Source: Myxocyprinus asiaticus
Lineage: Eukaryota; Chordata; Actinopteri; Cypriniformes; Catostomidae
Assembly (NCBI RefSeq): GCF_019703515.2
Contig: NC_059387.1
Location: 34,256,877 to 34,320,876 of the forward strand
Reading direction: 5' to 3'
Length of the DNA stretch: 64,000 bases
The position numbers and the translations under genes were made by a program. The notes under the pieces were generated by a model. That model was given only the letters and a program-made list of their open reading frames with translations. It made no database searches and had not been told where the DNA came from. Of the stretch, positions 11,406-23,000 are shown piece by piece; position 1 is the first letter of the stretch; every line of letters begins with the position of its first letter.

Positions 11406-13029
11406 TTACCTGTTCGGACCTGACAAAACACGGGACGAAACCGGCTCAACCTGGAGATTGTAGAATCTTGCAATTGTGTTGGGTGTTTCCCAGCCCGCTG
11501 CTCTGCAGATGTCTGCTAGAGAGGCGCCATTGGTCAGGGCCCAGGAGGCCGCCACACACCTGGTAGAATGGGCTTGTAGACCCGCGGGGGGCAGCACGTG
11601 CTGAGCGTGATATGCCATCATGATGGCATCAATGACCCAATGGGCGATCCTCTGTTTGAAGACAGTGCTTCCTTTCTGCTGTGTGCCAAAGCAGCACTTG
11701 CAGGTTCACCACCTGATCCCTAAATGGGGTCATGGGAACCTTGGGCACATAGCCTGGTCGGAGTCTCAGGATCACATGAGAGTAGCCCGGGCCGAACTCC
11801 AGGCACATTTCGCTGACAGAGAACACCTGCAGGTACCCTACCCTCTTGATGGAAGTGAGCGCAGTCATGAGGGCAGTCTTCAGAGAGAGTGCCTTTAGCT
11901 CAGCTGACTTCAACGGCTCGAATGGAGCTCCCCGTAGTCCCCGAAGGACTACAGAGAGATTCCATGAGGGAATGAGGCATGGTCTCGGGGGGTTCAACCT
12001 CCTAGCACCTCTCAGGAACCTGATTTTCAAGTCGTGCTTCCCCAAATACTTACCATCCACTGCATCGTGACGTGACGAAATGGCAGCTACATGCACCTTC
12101 AAGGTGGAGGGGGACAGCCACCCCTCCAACCTCTCCTGCAGGAAGGAAAGCATCGATCTGACTATGCATCTCTGGGGGTCTTCGTGTTGGGAAGAACACC
12201 ACTTAGCGAACAGGCACCACTTCAAGGCATACAGGCGCCTCGTAGTGGGAGCCCTATCCTGAGTGATCGTGTCTACCACCGCGGGTGGTAGGCCACTTAG
12301 GTCTTCCACATCCCATCCAGGGGCCAGACATGGAGATTCCAGAGGTCTGGTCGTGGGTGCCAGATGGTGCCCCCGAGAAAGAAGGTCCTTCCTCAGGGGA
12401 ATTCGTCGGGGGGGAGGGCTGTCACGAGGAGCGTGAGGTCTGAGAACCACGTCTGGGTGGGCCAGTAGGGTGCTACCAGGACGACCTGCTTCTCGTCCTT
12501 GCTGACCTTGTACAGGGTCTGTGCAAGTAGGCTCCACGCTGGGGCCAGGCCGTGGGGGTGGGCTGCAGCAGAGAAGGTGCTGTTGCTGCAGGAGGACACC
12601 CTTGGCAACGAGCAGACGGGGTGCCGAGTCTTGAGCCACGCCGTGGCAGATATATTGAATAGCCTCCATCTGCTGCTTTACCGCCGAGAACTGCAGGGCA
12701 AAGTCCTCGACGGTGTTGCCGAACAGGCCAACCTGGGAGATGGGGGCGTCAAGGAACCGTGCCTTGTCAGCCTCTCTCATATCGACTAGCTTGAGCCAAA
12801 GGTGGCATTCCTGGACCACCAGAGTGGACATCGCCCATCCGAGAGACCGCGCGGTGACCTTCGTCACCCGGAGAGCGAGGTCGGTTGCCGAGTGCAGTTC
12901 CTGCATCAATCCTGGGTCAGAATTACCCTTGTACAGTTCTTTCAGTGCCTTGGCTTGGTGTACCTGCAGGAGAGCCACGGCATGCAGGGTGGAGGCGGCT
13001 TGTCTAGCAGTGCCATAGGCCTTAGCCAT
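11406..13029 (-). pseudogene. DIRS Gag-tyrosine recombinase fusion pseudogene
   Basis: A long minus-strand frame (13029-11629, 466 codons) starts with a DIRS Gag-like region (LHAVALLQVHQAKALKELYK, then VEDFALQFSAVKQQMEAIQ). After a Pro-rich junction it runs into the recombinase N-terminal domain (RAPTTRRLYALKWCLFAKWC, PSTLKVHVAAIS) and the catalytic Arg region (SIKRVGYLQ). The frame then shifts. The last segment (11621-11406) has the HxxR box in AHSTRCVAASWA and the nucleophile Tyr in NTIARFYNL. A deletion with frameshift near 11625-11710 separates the catalytic residues, so the enzyme is broken. The Gag-YR junction lacks RT/RNase H, implying a large internal deletion. Confidence 0.75.
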
Positions 13030-13045
13030 CAGAGACGACCTGAAC

Positions 13046-13490
13046 CTACAAGCCCTGTGAGCTCCTTATCCACCTGGTGGATCCCCAAATAGACCTGGCC
13101 GCCCCACCATCGAGGATAGTGAGTGCGGGGGAGCTGAGAGATCGGGATCGGGTCGTGAAAGGTGCCCTCCATGATCTTGTCAGCTCCTCATGCACCTCCA
13201 GGAAGAAAGGAACTGGGGCTGGGCGCGGCTGTGAGCCAATCACCAAGGAACCAATCTAAGGACCGAGGTGGGGAGCCGCTGGGGTGGCTTGCTTTCTCAC
13301 AAAGGCAAGCCGCGACCACAACATTGCCATGGTCATGTTCTCGCAGTGAGGACAAGACCCATCCATGAACGATGTCTCCACATGGGCAGCGCCCAGACAC
13401 GTAAGACAGCAATCGTGGCTGTCAGAAGCCGAGAGGCACAACCAGGAATAACACACAAACGGAACATGGCATGGAGCAAAAGATGGTGCT
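13046..13490 (-). pseudogene. DIRS Gag N-terminal fragment
   Basis: On the minus strand a Cys/His-rich stretch reads SDSHDCCLTCLGAAHVE followed by DGSCPHCENM, resembling the zinc-knuckle-like motif near the start of DIRS Gag proteins. Downstream pieces (GGAARSIWGSTRWI) continue the Gag homology in another frame. Frames change repeatedly, so it is not translatable as one product. It lies upstream, in element orientation, of the Gag-YR frame. Confidence 0.55.
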
Positions 13491-13496
13491 AGCTCA

Positions 13497-13965
13497 GCGA
13501 CCATGACGAGGAACTCTGGCTTGGCAGCCATGATGTGAAACTCTGGCTCGGCGGCGGCCATGACGTGGAACTCTGGCTCGGTGGCAGCCATGATGTGGAA
13601 CTATGGCTTGGCAGCCATGACGTGGAACTCTGGCTCGGCGGCGGCCGTGACATGAAACTCTGGCTCGGTGGCGGCCGTGATGTGGAACTTTGGCTCGGCG
13701 GCGGCCGTGACGTGAAACTCTGGCTCGGTGGCAGCCGTGACATGGAACTTTGGCTTGGCGGCCATGACATTAAACTCTGGCTCAGCGGCGGCTGTGACGT
13801 GAAACTCTGGCTCGGCGGCGGCCGTGACGTGGAACTCTGGCTCGGCGGCGGCTGTGACGTGAAACTCTGGCTCGGCGGCGGCCGTGACGTGGAACTCTGG
13901 CTCGGCGGCGGCCGTGACATGGAACTCTGGCTCGGTGGCGGCCGTGACATGGAACTTTGGCTCAA
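13497..13965. repeat. 30-bp minisatellite with codon-like structure
   Basis: About fifteen tandem units of GTGACGTGGAACTCTGGCTC plus GGCGGCGGCC make a 30-bp period. Two or three units are 27 bp, having lost exactly one triplet. Because all length changes are multiples of three, several frames stay open throughout. The plus strand gives a VELWLGGGRD decapeptide; minus-strand frames give EPEFHVMAAA-like and SQSSMSRPPP-like decapeptides. It lies just upstream of the DIRS Gag fragment in minus orientation. A Glu-Pro decapeptide repeat also occurs in the LTR element at 41.6 kb. Confidence 0.92.
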
Positions 13966-13967
13966 AG

Positions 13968-14528
13968 AAAATTCAGCTATTGTTTACTCACCATTGTGTT
14001 GTTACAACCCCATATGAATTTCTCTCTTTTTCTTTACACAAAGGGAGAAATTGTGAAAAAATATTGTGCTCAGTGATGTCATATGATGGCAGTTTATGGT
14101 GACCATCTCTTTAAGTTTCAAAAGCACTCAGAAGTATGATTCAGAAGTCTAATAAATTATTCCATATGAATCATGTCATTTCAGACCTTGTTCTGAAAGC
14201 AAACAATAAGGTTTGGTGAGAGACAAACTGAAATCTAATGTATTATTTAGTGAAACTGTTGACCGACCGTTGCTCTCCTCTGTGCGTTCATGAGACTGCA
14301 GGAGACCAAAAGTTCACGCAGCCCCCTCGCGACATGGGGCGTTCAAGTGCCAACTCATTTTATTTATCAAAAAACAGGTCCACCACAGCGATACTAACAA
14401 CAGGACACAACACAACTGCACACAAACCAGTGAACCGAAATGACTAAATATGTCTGATGAGTTTGTAGTCGGAGAATAGATGCATTTCTATGCCCAGCCT
14501 CATTTGTTTGAAACAGAGTTCTCAATCA
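13968..14528 (+). repeat. Left arm of a large inverted repeat
   Basis: This segment recurs inverted at 15746-16245. Shared landmarks include TGTTTACTCACC, GTGCTCAGTGATGTCATATG, GACCATCTCTT, TTCAGAAGTCTAATAAATTA and TGCATTTCTATGCCCAGCC. Sequence divergence is moderate, so the arms look like two old copies of one dispersed element in opposite orientation, about 1.2 kb apart. Confidence 0.8.
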
Positions 14529-14559
14529 AACAGGGAGATTGAGGAGGCAGGATTGTCTG

Positions 14560-15299
14560 CCACAAAGGCAAGACAAAGATGACGGAGGATCACGACACAG
14601 AGGGATTACTAGATTCAGTGGCACTGGAGTGCGTCAGCCGGCGGCCAAAAGGGATGGCTGAGGGGTCCAATGCCATCGCCCGCCATTGCTGAGGACTGCT
14701 GTGCAGCTGGCTGAGGACCAACTGGCGGCGTGTTTGGGGACCGGCATGTTTTTTGGGAGTTTTTTTTCTCTCTCTCTCTCTCTCCTCTCCTCTCTCTCTC
14801 AATATCTCCCGCTCTGTCTCTCCCCTCTCCCTCCCCTCATCCTGTTCATGTTCCCAGGAGGCGGGGAAGACCATCCGGCAGCAGGACGGCCAGAAGGGCA
14901 ACATCTCCCCTCCAGAAATGGGGGTGGGTGGGGTAAGTCAGGCCGGATGGCTCCCTGGCCTGAATCGGGCGATGGGGATATGTGACGAGTAGGGCATGGC
15001 TGGGTCGTAAGTATGGACACCTGGTGCTGAATTACCCCAATCAGCTGGGAGAGGGATAAAGAGGAGCCAGAGATGCTAGTTCGAGAGAGAGAGAGAAAGA
15101 TGCATGCAGCCGATGAACGTGTGCATTCTGCGTTAGGCCGGGAAGGCCATCAGTGTGAGCGACACGGAGCTGTGTGTGTGTGCCGGTGAGTGTGTGCTGA
15201 AAAGCAGTCCAAGTGAAAATTTGTGTAATTAAATTCTTCCATGAACTGTTCACCTGGCTCCCACTTTCTCCTTCGTAGGGAAGCCAGATATCTGCCACA
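14560..15299 (+). mobile_element. 3' end of a Gypsy-like LTR retrotransposon
   Basis: A GC-rich internal tail with a (TC)n stretch (about 14761-14830) ends in a purine-rich GCGATGGGGATA. The LTR follows (14981-15299), from TGTGACGAGTAGGG to ATATCTGCCACA, with an ATTAAA near its end. TG...CA termini and a polypurine tract immediately upstream are diagnostic of an LTR 3' end. No gag/pol was recognised, so the element is truncated. Confidence 0.7.
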
Positions 15300-15745
15300 A
15301 CTGTATATCTCCTGATATATATATATAAAAAAAAATAATAATAATTTGTAATCCTTGGAAGTGATATATGAATTGGTACATATATTGGTACGTTAATTGT
15401 GTTATGACTATATGTTAGTTTTGGGAGGTATAATTTTGTGATATAAAAATACTTGAATGGATAAGTCTAATGTAATTTTGGACTAGTATTATCAGGGGGA
15501 AGGGGATGTAGTGAATAAGTGTTATGTACAGTAGGTGGAGCAGAGTAGAGGGCACCTGTCAGTCATGCTTTGTAACCTTACCTCTGAGTCAGACTTATAG
15601 ACGAGGAAGTGGTACCTCCGTTCTGTGCACTGGTTGTGTTGTTGGTGTGTTCTGACTGAGCCCAAGAAATAAAAAGCAAAGTTAATTACACACTATTGTA
15701 TCATATCATGGCTACACAAGGAATATTACAGTCTATCTCTCACAG

Positions 15746-16245
15746 TTTGATTGAGTACACCATTTCAAATAAATAAGGCTGGGCATAGAAATGCATATAT
15801 TCTCTGACTACAAACTAATCTCATCAAACATTTATAGTAAGTTCTGTTCTCTGGTTTAATATCGCTGTGCAGGACCTGTTTTTAGATAAACAAAACAAGT
15901 TTTCGATTGAATGCCCCATCTCGCAACGTATACTGCTCTTGTGCAGTCTCATGAACGTGCAGAGGTGAGCAACAGTGGATCAATGGTTTCAAAAATTATA
16001 CATTCGATTTTGGTTTTGCTTTCATAACAATCAAGAGTCTCATGGAATAATTTATTAGACTTCTGAATTATACTTTTGTGTTCTTTTGAAGAGATGGTCA
16101 CCATAAACTGCCATTGTATGACATCACTGAGCACAATTTTTTTTTCACAATTTCTCTGTGTTAAGAAAAAGAATGGGGTTATAACAACACAGATGTGAGT
16201 AAACAATGACTGAATTTTCATTGTGGGATGAACTATCCCTTCAAG
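15746..16245 (-). repeat. Right arm of the large inverted repeat
   Basis: Inverse counterpart of 13968-14528. It ends with GGGATGAACTATCCCTTCAA, a terminus seen on other short repeats in this window (20493-20860 and 57320). The arms plus the intervening LTR could form a 2.3-kb hairpin-prone structure. Confidence 0.8.
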
Positions 16246-16915
16246 CAATTTATAACTGTCACACGGAAAAACTGGCAAAATGAACTTAATTCCATTGATG
16301 ATGCAGCATTAAAAACTTTACTCATATTTTACAATAATCATCTAACAGGTGCTTAAAATGAACATAATGTGAAGTTAAGGACAACTAAAATGTCCAATTG
16401 AGGGATTCATGACCATTATCTCACATAAAATAATGTAACTAATGTGAAAACAAAATGATTTCAATAAAAATAATAATAATAACACTTACTATAATTACAC
16501 CATCAGAAAAGAACCGTTAATTTAAAGGTAATTAAAGTTGTTGAAGTGGTGAAAAGTCACTAGGGCGCCTTTTTTACAGTTGGTTAGTAGCATAGATATT
16601 CCTGCACAGATACCCCAATAAGCTGTTTCAAACATAAATATTAATACATAGACACCAGATGAACTTCCATGTGGACGAGTGATACGTCTGCAAGTCTGCC
16701 ATATTGGAAAGGTCAAGATCTGCAAGTAAACACTGGAAAGTATACCGACAGGTGTTGCTAGGCCTATATATGTTATCAGTGTATATTGTATACAGCAAAA
16801 TAGTTATAGACATTGTCATTTCTATCTAAATATATAACCATAATGTGGGCTTGTTTCAACCTGACATAGCCTACTAAATAATTGAAGTGCAACAGTACAT
16901 AATTTCAACCGGCTC
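16246..16915. other. No gene recognised
   Basis: AT-rich intergenic DNA with no recognisable coding or RNA feature. Confidence 0.45.
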
Positions 16916-17731
16916 CACCTCAGTCTTCCAATCCCTCAGCTCCGCCTTGCTCCTCCGAGCCTCCAGCACCGCCATGGTCCTCCCTGCCATCAGCTCCACC
17001 CTGGCCCTTCGAGTCTTCGGCTACTCTCCGGGCACCACGTTCCATGGCTCCGCCCCTTGAGCCTCTCATGGCTCCACCTTCCATGGCTCCGCCCCTCGAG
17101 CCTCTCATGGCTTCACCCCCTACGGACTTTGCCCTGGTCACATGCCCCTCGCCCTTTCTCGCCACGCCACGCCCCACGCCTCAAGACACCCACCCCCGCT
17201 CCCTACAGAACTTTGAATTTATGTCATGTGTTACGTGTTTTGTTTATGTGTTGGGGTGTCAGGAGCCACCCCTTAGTGGGGGGGATATGTCATGTGTATT
17301 CTGTTGTTTCATGTCTTTTATTTTGAAATTCTAGTTCCTGTTTCATGTCATGTGTTCCTGTTTCCCTTGTCATGTGATTTCTGTTTTCCCTGCATGTTCA
17401 TGTGTCATGTTTTCATTGGTTTATTGTTTAATTATCTTGTTATCAGTTCTGTTTGTTCATTGGTTTATGTTCTCCCATGTCTTGTATTTAAGCCCTCATG
17501 TTTGCATTGTCTGGTGGTCGAGTATTGGATGTGAATGTTGTTTCGTAGTCAAGTCAAGTCAAGTCATAGTCAAGTCAAGTCAAGCCATAGTCAAGTCTAG
17601 TCTAGTCTAGTCAAGTCCATGTTCATGTTTTGTTTTGGTAGTCAGGGTTCTGTAAATAAACTGCACTTGGGTTCTTCATCTCATCATCGTCTTCGTCATT
17701 GCCATAATTGTCAGCAGCCAACAGCGTTACA
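16916..17731 (+). mobile_element. 3' part of a short LTR retroelement with Pro-rich ORF tail
   Basis: The internal part (16916-17275) is a proline-rich frame built of repeated MAPPLEPL-like units ending near EPPLSGG. A purine-rich GTGGGGGGGATA then precedes an LTR at 17288-17731 (TGTCATGTGTATTC to ACAGCGTTACA). The LTR carries TATTTAAGCCCTC and AATAAACTGCACTTGGG. It belongs to the same family as the solo LTR at 7038-7483. A short imperfect AGTCAAGTCA array lies within it (about 17548-17615). The 5' half of the element is missing. Confidence 0.7.
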
Positions 17732-17744
17732 ATACTTATATATC

Positions 17745-17936
17745 CTAAGAGAACTATTAGGTTTAAGTGGTTTACAAGGGGTTTTTTTAGGTTATGAACT
17801 GGTAATTACCAGTTAGGGTTAGGGGTAGGGTTAGGGTTAGGGGATAGAATCTATAGTTCATACAGTATAAAAATCATTATGCCTATGGAGAGTCCTCATA
17901 ATTATAGCTGCACCAACGTGTGTGTGTGTGTGTGTT
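17745..17936. repeat. Dispersed repeat with TTAGGG-like motifs, copy 1
   Basis: A stretch containing GGGTAGGGTTAGGGTTAGGGG, ATAGAATCTATAG, AAAATCATTATG and GGAGAGTCCTCATAA is repeated at 39380-39487. It ends at CACCAAC and a short (GT)n. The TTAGGG tract is part of this interspersed element rather than a telomere. Confidence 0.75.
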
Positions 17937-18764
17937 TTGAAAGAATTCAATTAAGTCACTTTGCCCTTTCAAACTCTTTGTTTGGTCAGAATTCAGTTGT
18001 AATGTTCGCATGATTCGTTGTTGCCGTGGTGAGTTTTAGGAATGATAGCCCTGTATAAGGCAGCTTTACCACTCTAGTCTCTTTTGAGTAAAAAAAAAAA
18101 AAAGTCCTGTTGTATCACTACAACAAACCACTTCAACATACACTGTAAAAACATGAGCAAACAGTCAGATGGAAAATAATTACTTACTGGTCACCAACAG
18201 TCACACCTCCACTGTGCGCCTGCAACTCTGGCAACTATATTGTATATTTATGTCATTTATGTCCATTTTATATGTATTTTTTTAACACATACTGTATGTA
18301 TAAGGGAAAGTACAGTATATATCTTAGATCCGGTAACTGGTTCATCTTTTATAACACCTTTTTGCTTCCGCTAGTCTATTTTAAATGGTCCTATGTGTGA
18401 CAAATAGGCTACAAAAAATTCTGTGTAGTCTCTTCATTAATATGAGTTCCTAACAACTGCAAGTATAATAATTAGACATTAATTGAATAATAATAATAAA
18501 AAATAATAATAATAATAATAATAAAAAATAGCATGTCACGCCATAGAATAGTGCCGAAAAAGCTTGAAAATACATTTGGTTTATATTTTTTATTTATTTA
18601 TATCCCTCTTGAAAGAGGGAAGCAGAACAAATATTCGTAGTTAAATAAATTATATTCAGGCGGATTATTGTACGATTTGTGGGGGGTAAATGTTATTATG
18701 TTTCTCATGAGTTCATTCATTAGTATCACATGAATCTGTCTCTCTCTCTATCTTTCTCTTGCAG
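17937..18764. other. No gene; AAT microsatellite
   Basis: AT-rich DNA with an (AAT)n-like tract at about 18488-18530 and an A-run near 18090. No coding sequence recognised. Confidence 0.4.
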
Positions 18765-18833
18765 GTTTCCAAGGAGACACTGCAGGTGAATTATGGACTA
18801 TTTGCAGAGAGATTCCAGAATCGAGCTGTTTGC
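18765..18833 (+). CDS. Orphan candidate exon (69 nt)
   Basis: A textbook acceptor (polypyrimidine tract then CTTGCAG, ending at 18764) and a consensus donor (GTAAGT from 18834) bracket exactly 23 codons. Two frames are open. One includes KETLQVNYGLFAERF; the other includes DTAGELWTICREIPESS. I recognise neither. It lies left of aoc1 in opposite orientation and may be a lone exon of an unidentified plus-strand gene, or a chance pairing of splice motifs. Confidence 0.3.
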
Positions 18834-20021
18834 GTAAGTCGCCCCTATTTCCCGCTCATGCTCAGCACATATAGAACTGTTTGCAGATACGGCATCCTGC
18901 ATCCTGGATGTTCTCGGAGGATGAAAGCCATCCATGGATACAGTACATCCTCTTACTTACCCAATCACTCCATCATACCTCACACAATGTGGTTAACATG
19001 ACAGCAAATATAAACAAACAGCACTCAAGGGTACATGATGTGTATGCATTTAACTATTACACATTTTTATTTTCAAAAACACGCAATAGGTGAATCTCAT
19101 GAAAAATGCCCAGGTCATGTTTCATCCCCCAAATCAAAAGAAAATAATACATTATATTTTTTTCATAAAGAATATGAAGGCTATTTTTTTGGGACATTTT
19201 AATTTTTTATTTTTTATTATTTATTTATTTTTAATTTTTTTGCCAATTAAGCAAATTAAGCATTTTTTGTTGTTGTTGTTGTTGTTGTTTTTTTTTGTTT
19301 TTTTGTGTGTTGTTGTCGTAATGCAACAAAATTGATGATATATTATTTTAACTGTAAATGTAAATTTGTTAAGTACATTTGTTAGCATACATCTTAGTTG
19401 TATCTGTTGTACTACATTTAATTCTTGCTGATTTTAATAATAGAAAATCATTGTGTCCAGGCAGGATTATTTTTATTACTGTGATAATGAAAATTAACAA
19501 AAAAATAAATAATAATTATAACAATAATAATAAATACAATAAAAAAAAAATCAAACATATGGACACATTATGGGAAAGAGAATTTGAGGGAGTTAGGGGA
19601 AAGGTGCCTAAATAATGTCACAATGCAAAACATCTTAATGCTCAAAGGCTTTTATTTTGTCTATGCAAAATATAATTTCTTATTTTTTTCATTTTGATGT
19701 AAAATATGACTTGGACATGTTTTCATGAGGTTCATCCTAAAACATCAACACTGAGAAAGATAGAAAACAAAATTCTCATCGTGATATTATCATATTTAGG
19801 TTGTGAAGAATTCAGCGGTTTGTTGATTCAGTTTTTAATATATTCTACATTTCAATAATTTGAGGTTTTGTTTGTTTAACTCCCTGGGTAATGTAAAAAG
19901 TGCACTCCATTATTTATGGTTCTAAAGAGCATTTAATGACCTACATTCTGAGCTTTTTCTAACATTTTATATACAGCACAAAAACACTTTAATACGACGT
20001 GAAATGAGCTTCAATCTCTGT
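18834..20021. other. No gene; low-complexity AT-rich DNA
   Basis: Several T-rich and (TTG)n/(AAT)n-like stretches (19200-19310 and 19500-19550). The last few hundred bases before 20022 should contain the aoc1 3'UTR on the minus strand. An AATAAT-like context is present, but I cannot place a confident poly(A) site. Confidence 0.4.
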
Positions 20022-23000
20022 CTAGACGCTGCCGTATGTGCCGTTGTAGAAGAATGGTTTGTCTGAGACACAGTGACCTACGACCTCCGGAGTCCACCTC
20101 TGAACTTTTGGCTGGCCCTTTTCATCAGGTCGCACAATGACAGTGCTGTGGGACGCAAGCGATGGGTCCTCATCAAAGAAGTTGAAGGGACGCAGGAAGA
20201 ATCCCACTGCATTTCCTGGAGTTGCTGTGTTGGGGATGTCTTCAGAATGAGGAATGTGTAAGAATCCGACCGTTACCCAAGCAACCAAATCCTGCAAAGG
20301 AGTATATATATGTCAATTGTGTGTTTTTAGAGTTTTCAAATATGTATTTGTTTGTTGAGGGATTTAGCCGCTGCCAAAGAACTGTTTAAAAGTGTTGGTG
20401 ATTATTACTGTATATCATGGACAAATAGTACATTTGCACCAGCAGATGTTGTGGACTACAAAAGGAATTAGAATGTCTTTAGTACAACTAGTTAAAGGAT
20501 TAGTTCAACAAAAATTTTAATATCTTTTACTTGTGTTCATCTTGTTTTAAACCTGTATGACTGTATTTCTTCTGTGGAACACAAAAAGAAATGTTAGGCA
20601 GAAATTTCAATATATTTCAAACTCAAAGCTATTGTATGGCTTCAGAACATATGTAAAAATGTATGTAGTGTACAAGATGTATGGACTACTTTTATGGTGC
20701 ATTTATGGTGCTTTTATCTCATTTTTAGAGCTCAACCCTATCCATACCCATTCACCTTCCTTGTTTACAAAAGAAGAGAGAAAGTTATATGGCTCTGCAA
20801 CAAATTGAAGGTGAGTAAATTATTACAAAGCTTCAGTTTTGGATGAACTATCCCTTTAAGTAATTCCACAAAGTCTGATGTTCTTAGCCAACTGTCTTGC
20901 AGGTCTTTTTACCTGGTTAACAATGTTTTCATTGTTGCGAATGAAATTCTCAAAGGTCACAAGAGGTTCCCAGGGGTCATTCTGTGTGTAGATGCTACTG
21001 CTGGTGACCTCACTGTCCTTGTGTCTGGTCACAGCCAGTGGGTATCTGGATTCAGAAAACAAAATGAAGAGTCATTCAGAACTAGGCAATACAAAATGCA
21101 AAAGAGACAAATGCGTCAGTCTGGATCTTAAAAATTAATGTGCAAATGGTGAACTATCCCTTCAAATGCTAAGGATTACCTTGACCATGAAATACCATTT
21201 TCCTCCCTCCAGCCACGAGGCAAAACACTATTGGCATGTGAGTTATACTGGATTCGATAGCCCTTCTTATGCCCCCACTTGTTATTTTGTTTGGGATTGT
21301 AGAAGTGCAGATATTTGGGGAGATTCTTGCCAAAGCGGAAGGCAGCACTGCGTTCGGTTTCATGCTGTGTCTTATGCAGTTTTGACTGCAGAATAGTGTG
21401 CTCTGGACTCCAGGGGTTGGTAAAGTTGACATATTTGAGCTCAATTGATTCAAAGCTGTTATCCCGTCCTGTTCAAAAGAGACCGAATAAAAATGTTATG
21501 CAATTGTCTGATATTTGCCACCTTTGGTAGCTGCATGTTTGTTATAACATTTTCATGTTGCCATTTGCACACAGAGAATAGAATGTTATTTCAGTTTAGA
21601 TTCTACACAGAGATAAAGCTGGAACTAAGCTCACCTGCTATGTCAAGGTCCACTTTGTAATGAATCAGGTGTGTGTGCAGGTTACCAAGTACATAGTTGT
21701 AAACCCTGGTTCCATAGTTCAGGCCATTTTCTGTGAAGAATGTTGCATGGATATACCCAGTGGCACTCACTCTAGACTCCATCACACCATTCTGGTAGAA
21801 GATAAAGTCCCAGATGTAGTCATAGTTATACACTGTAGATGTGGTTCTAATCACCAAAACATGGTTTTCGAGGCCTCCAAAGAAATTGAAGCCTCCTTGG
21901 AAGTTACTATTAAAGTGTCTCCTCAGAGGAAGCCCTGTGGTCATCTCAAAGATGCAGAGGGCATTTTTGTAGCGCACAGGTTTGTCGGTGTCATAGTAAT
22001 GGTAAAGGTCCACGAAATGGGCAATTTCTGGACAGTCAATCCCTGGAGCCAACTCATAATCCAAGGTGCCCATTGACCACCCTGCATCAATGTACTTAGT
22101 CTGCATGGCGGCTGGCGTATCTCCAGAGTAGAAGGCAATGGCTTCCTGCAGACCAATCTCATAGGCAATTCTTTCCCCATTGAAGCGCAGGTCAAAGATC
22201 TGAAGCCCAGCTGAGGATCGAACACGGTAGGCAAAGGACCATCCTGCATATTCTACAAAGTTCCCATCCACCTGGTACCTGGGGCCTTGGGGTTCCACAA
22301 GCTTTGCTCCATGGATGTTGGTCCGTGTGTTCATGTGTCCTCGAGGAATGTAGGTGGAGAAAAGATCCTGCTCATCATGCTCAGGCAGCTTGAGTTTAGA
22401 GATCGTACCCTTCTCATACTTCTCCACTAGTTCTTCCACACTGTCAAAATACTGCTCATTGTACCATACCTTGTCCACTGTCCACTTCTCATGATCCAAA
22501 TCTTTGTGGTTAATGAGGACCTCAAAGCCGATGGGGTGGATAAAGTAGCCTTCCACAAACTTCTGCAACATAACCCATGTCCGCCTCTCACCAGATGCCA
22601 ACCCTCTTGGAGCAATGTCTGAGAAGGTTAAACAGCGGTCGGTGCAGTTGCCGTAGGTGAAGCCGGTGCTTTCATGCAGAATCTTATTTGTTTTGGCAGC
22701 TACCTTCTCCAAAACCCCATTGAGATGCTCGTACTCCACAGAAGAAATCGGTCTTGACTCAAATCGGATGAGCCGGTCACCCTTGAATGACTTGATGTGG
22801 TAGGAACTCGGGAAAGGCAAGGGGCCAACGATGTACTCGGTCACGTTGGGCTTCACCTGGTTACCGAACTGCACCACCACACGTGCTTGTCGTGGAGGTT
22901 TTGCCTGCCCTCTGTCCAGCACATGAAGAGCCTTGTTTTTGCGAGGAACATGTAGCTCCATAAGGAGTATGCTGTTCTTCTTGAGGGTCTTGGCTCGTGC

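Larger units (their letters stand above)
11290..13490 (-). mobile_element. Internally deleted DIRS-type tyrosine-recombinase retroelement
   Basis: The minus strand carries, in order, Gag-like segments (about 13490-12600), a short junction, and a tyrosine recombinase (about 12400-11406). The reverse transcriptase/RNase H ORF expected between or overlapping these in DIRS elements is absent. Local GC content is clearly higher than in the surrounding DNA. The outer boundaries are approximate because I could not identify the split or inverted terminal repeats typical of DIRS elements. Confidence 0.75.

Noticed and set aside
11629..13029. A 466-codon host gene
   Set aside because: The sequence matches DIRS Gag and tyrosine recombinase with a deletion between them.
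14590..14992. Overlapping ORFs on both strands as host genes
   Set aside because: They derive from a (TC)n tract and the GC-rich tail of an LTR retroelement; no domain is recognised.
17816..17842. TTAGGG repeats suggesting an interstitial telomere
   Set aside because: The same tract with the same flanks occurs at 39380-39410, so it is part of a dispersed repeat.
21660..22249. Long plus- and minus-strand frames within aoc1 exon 1 as separate genes
   Set aside because: They are shadow frames of the aoc1 coding exon.
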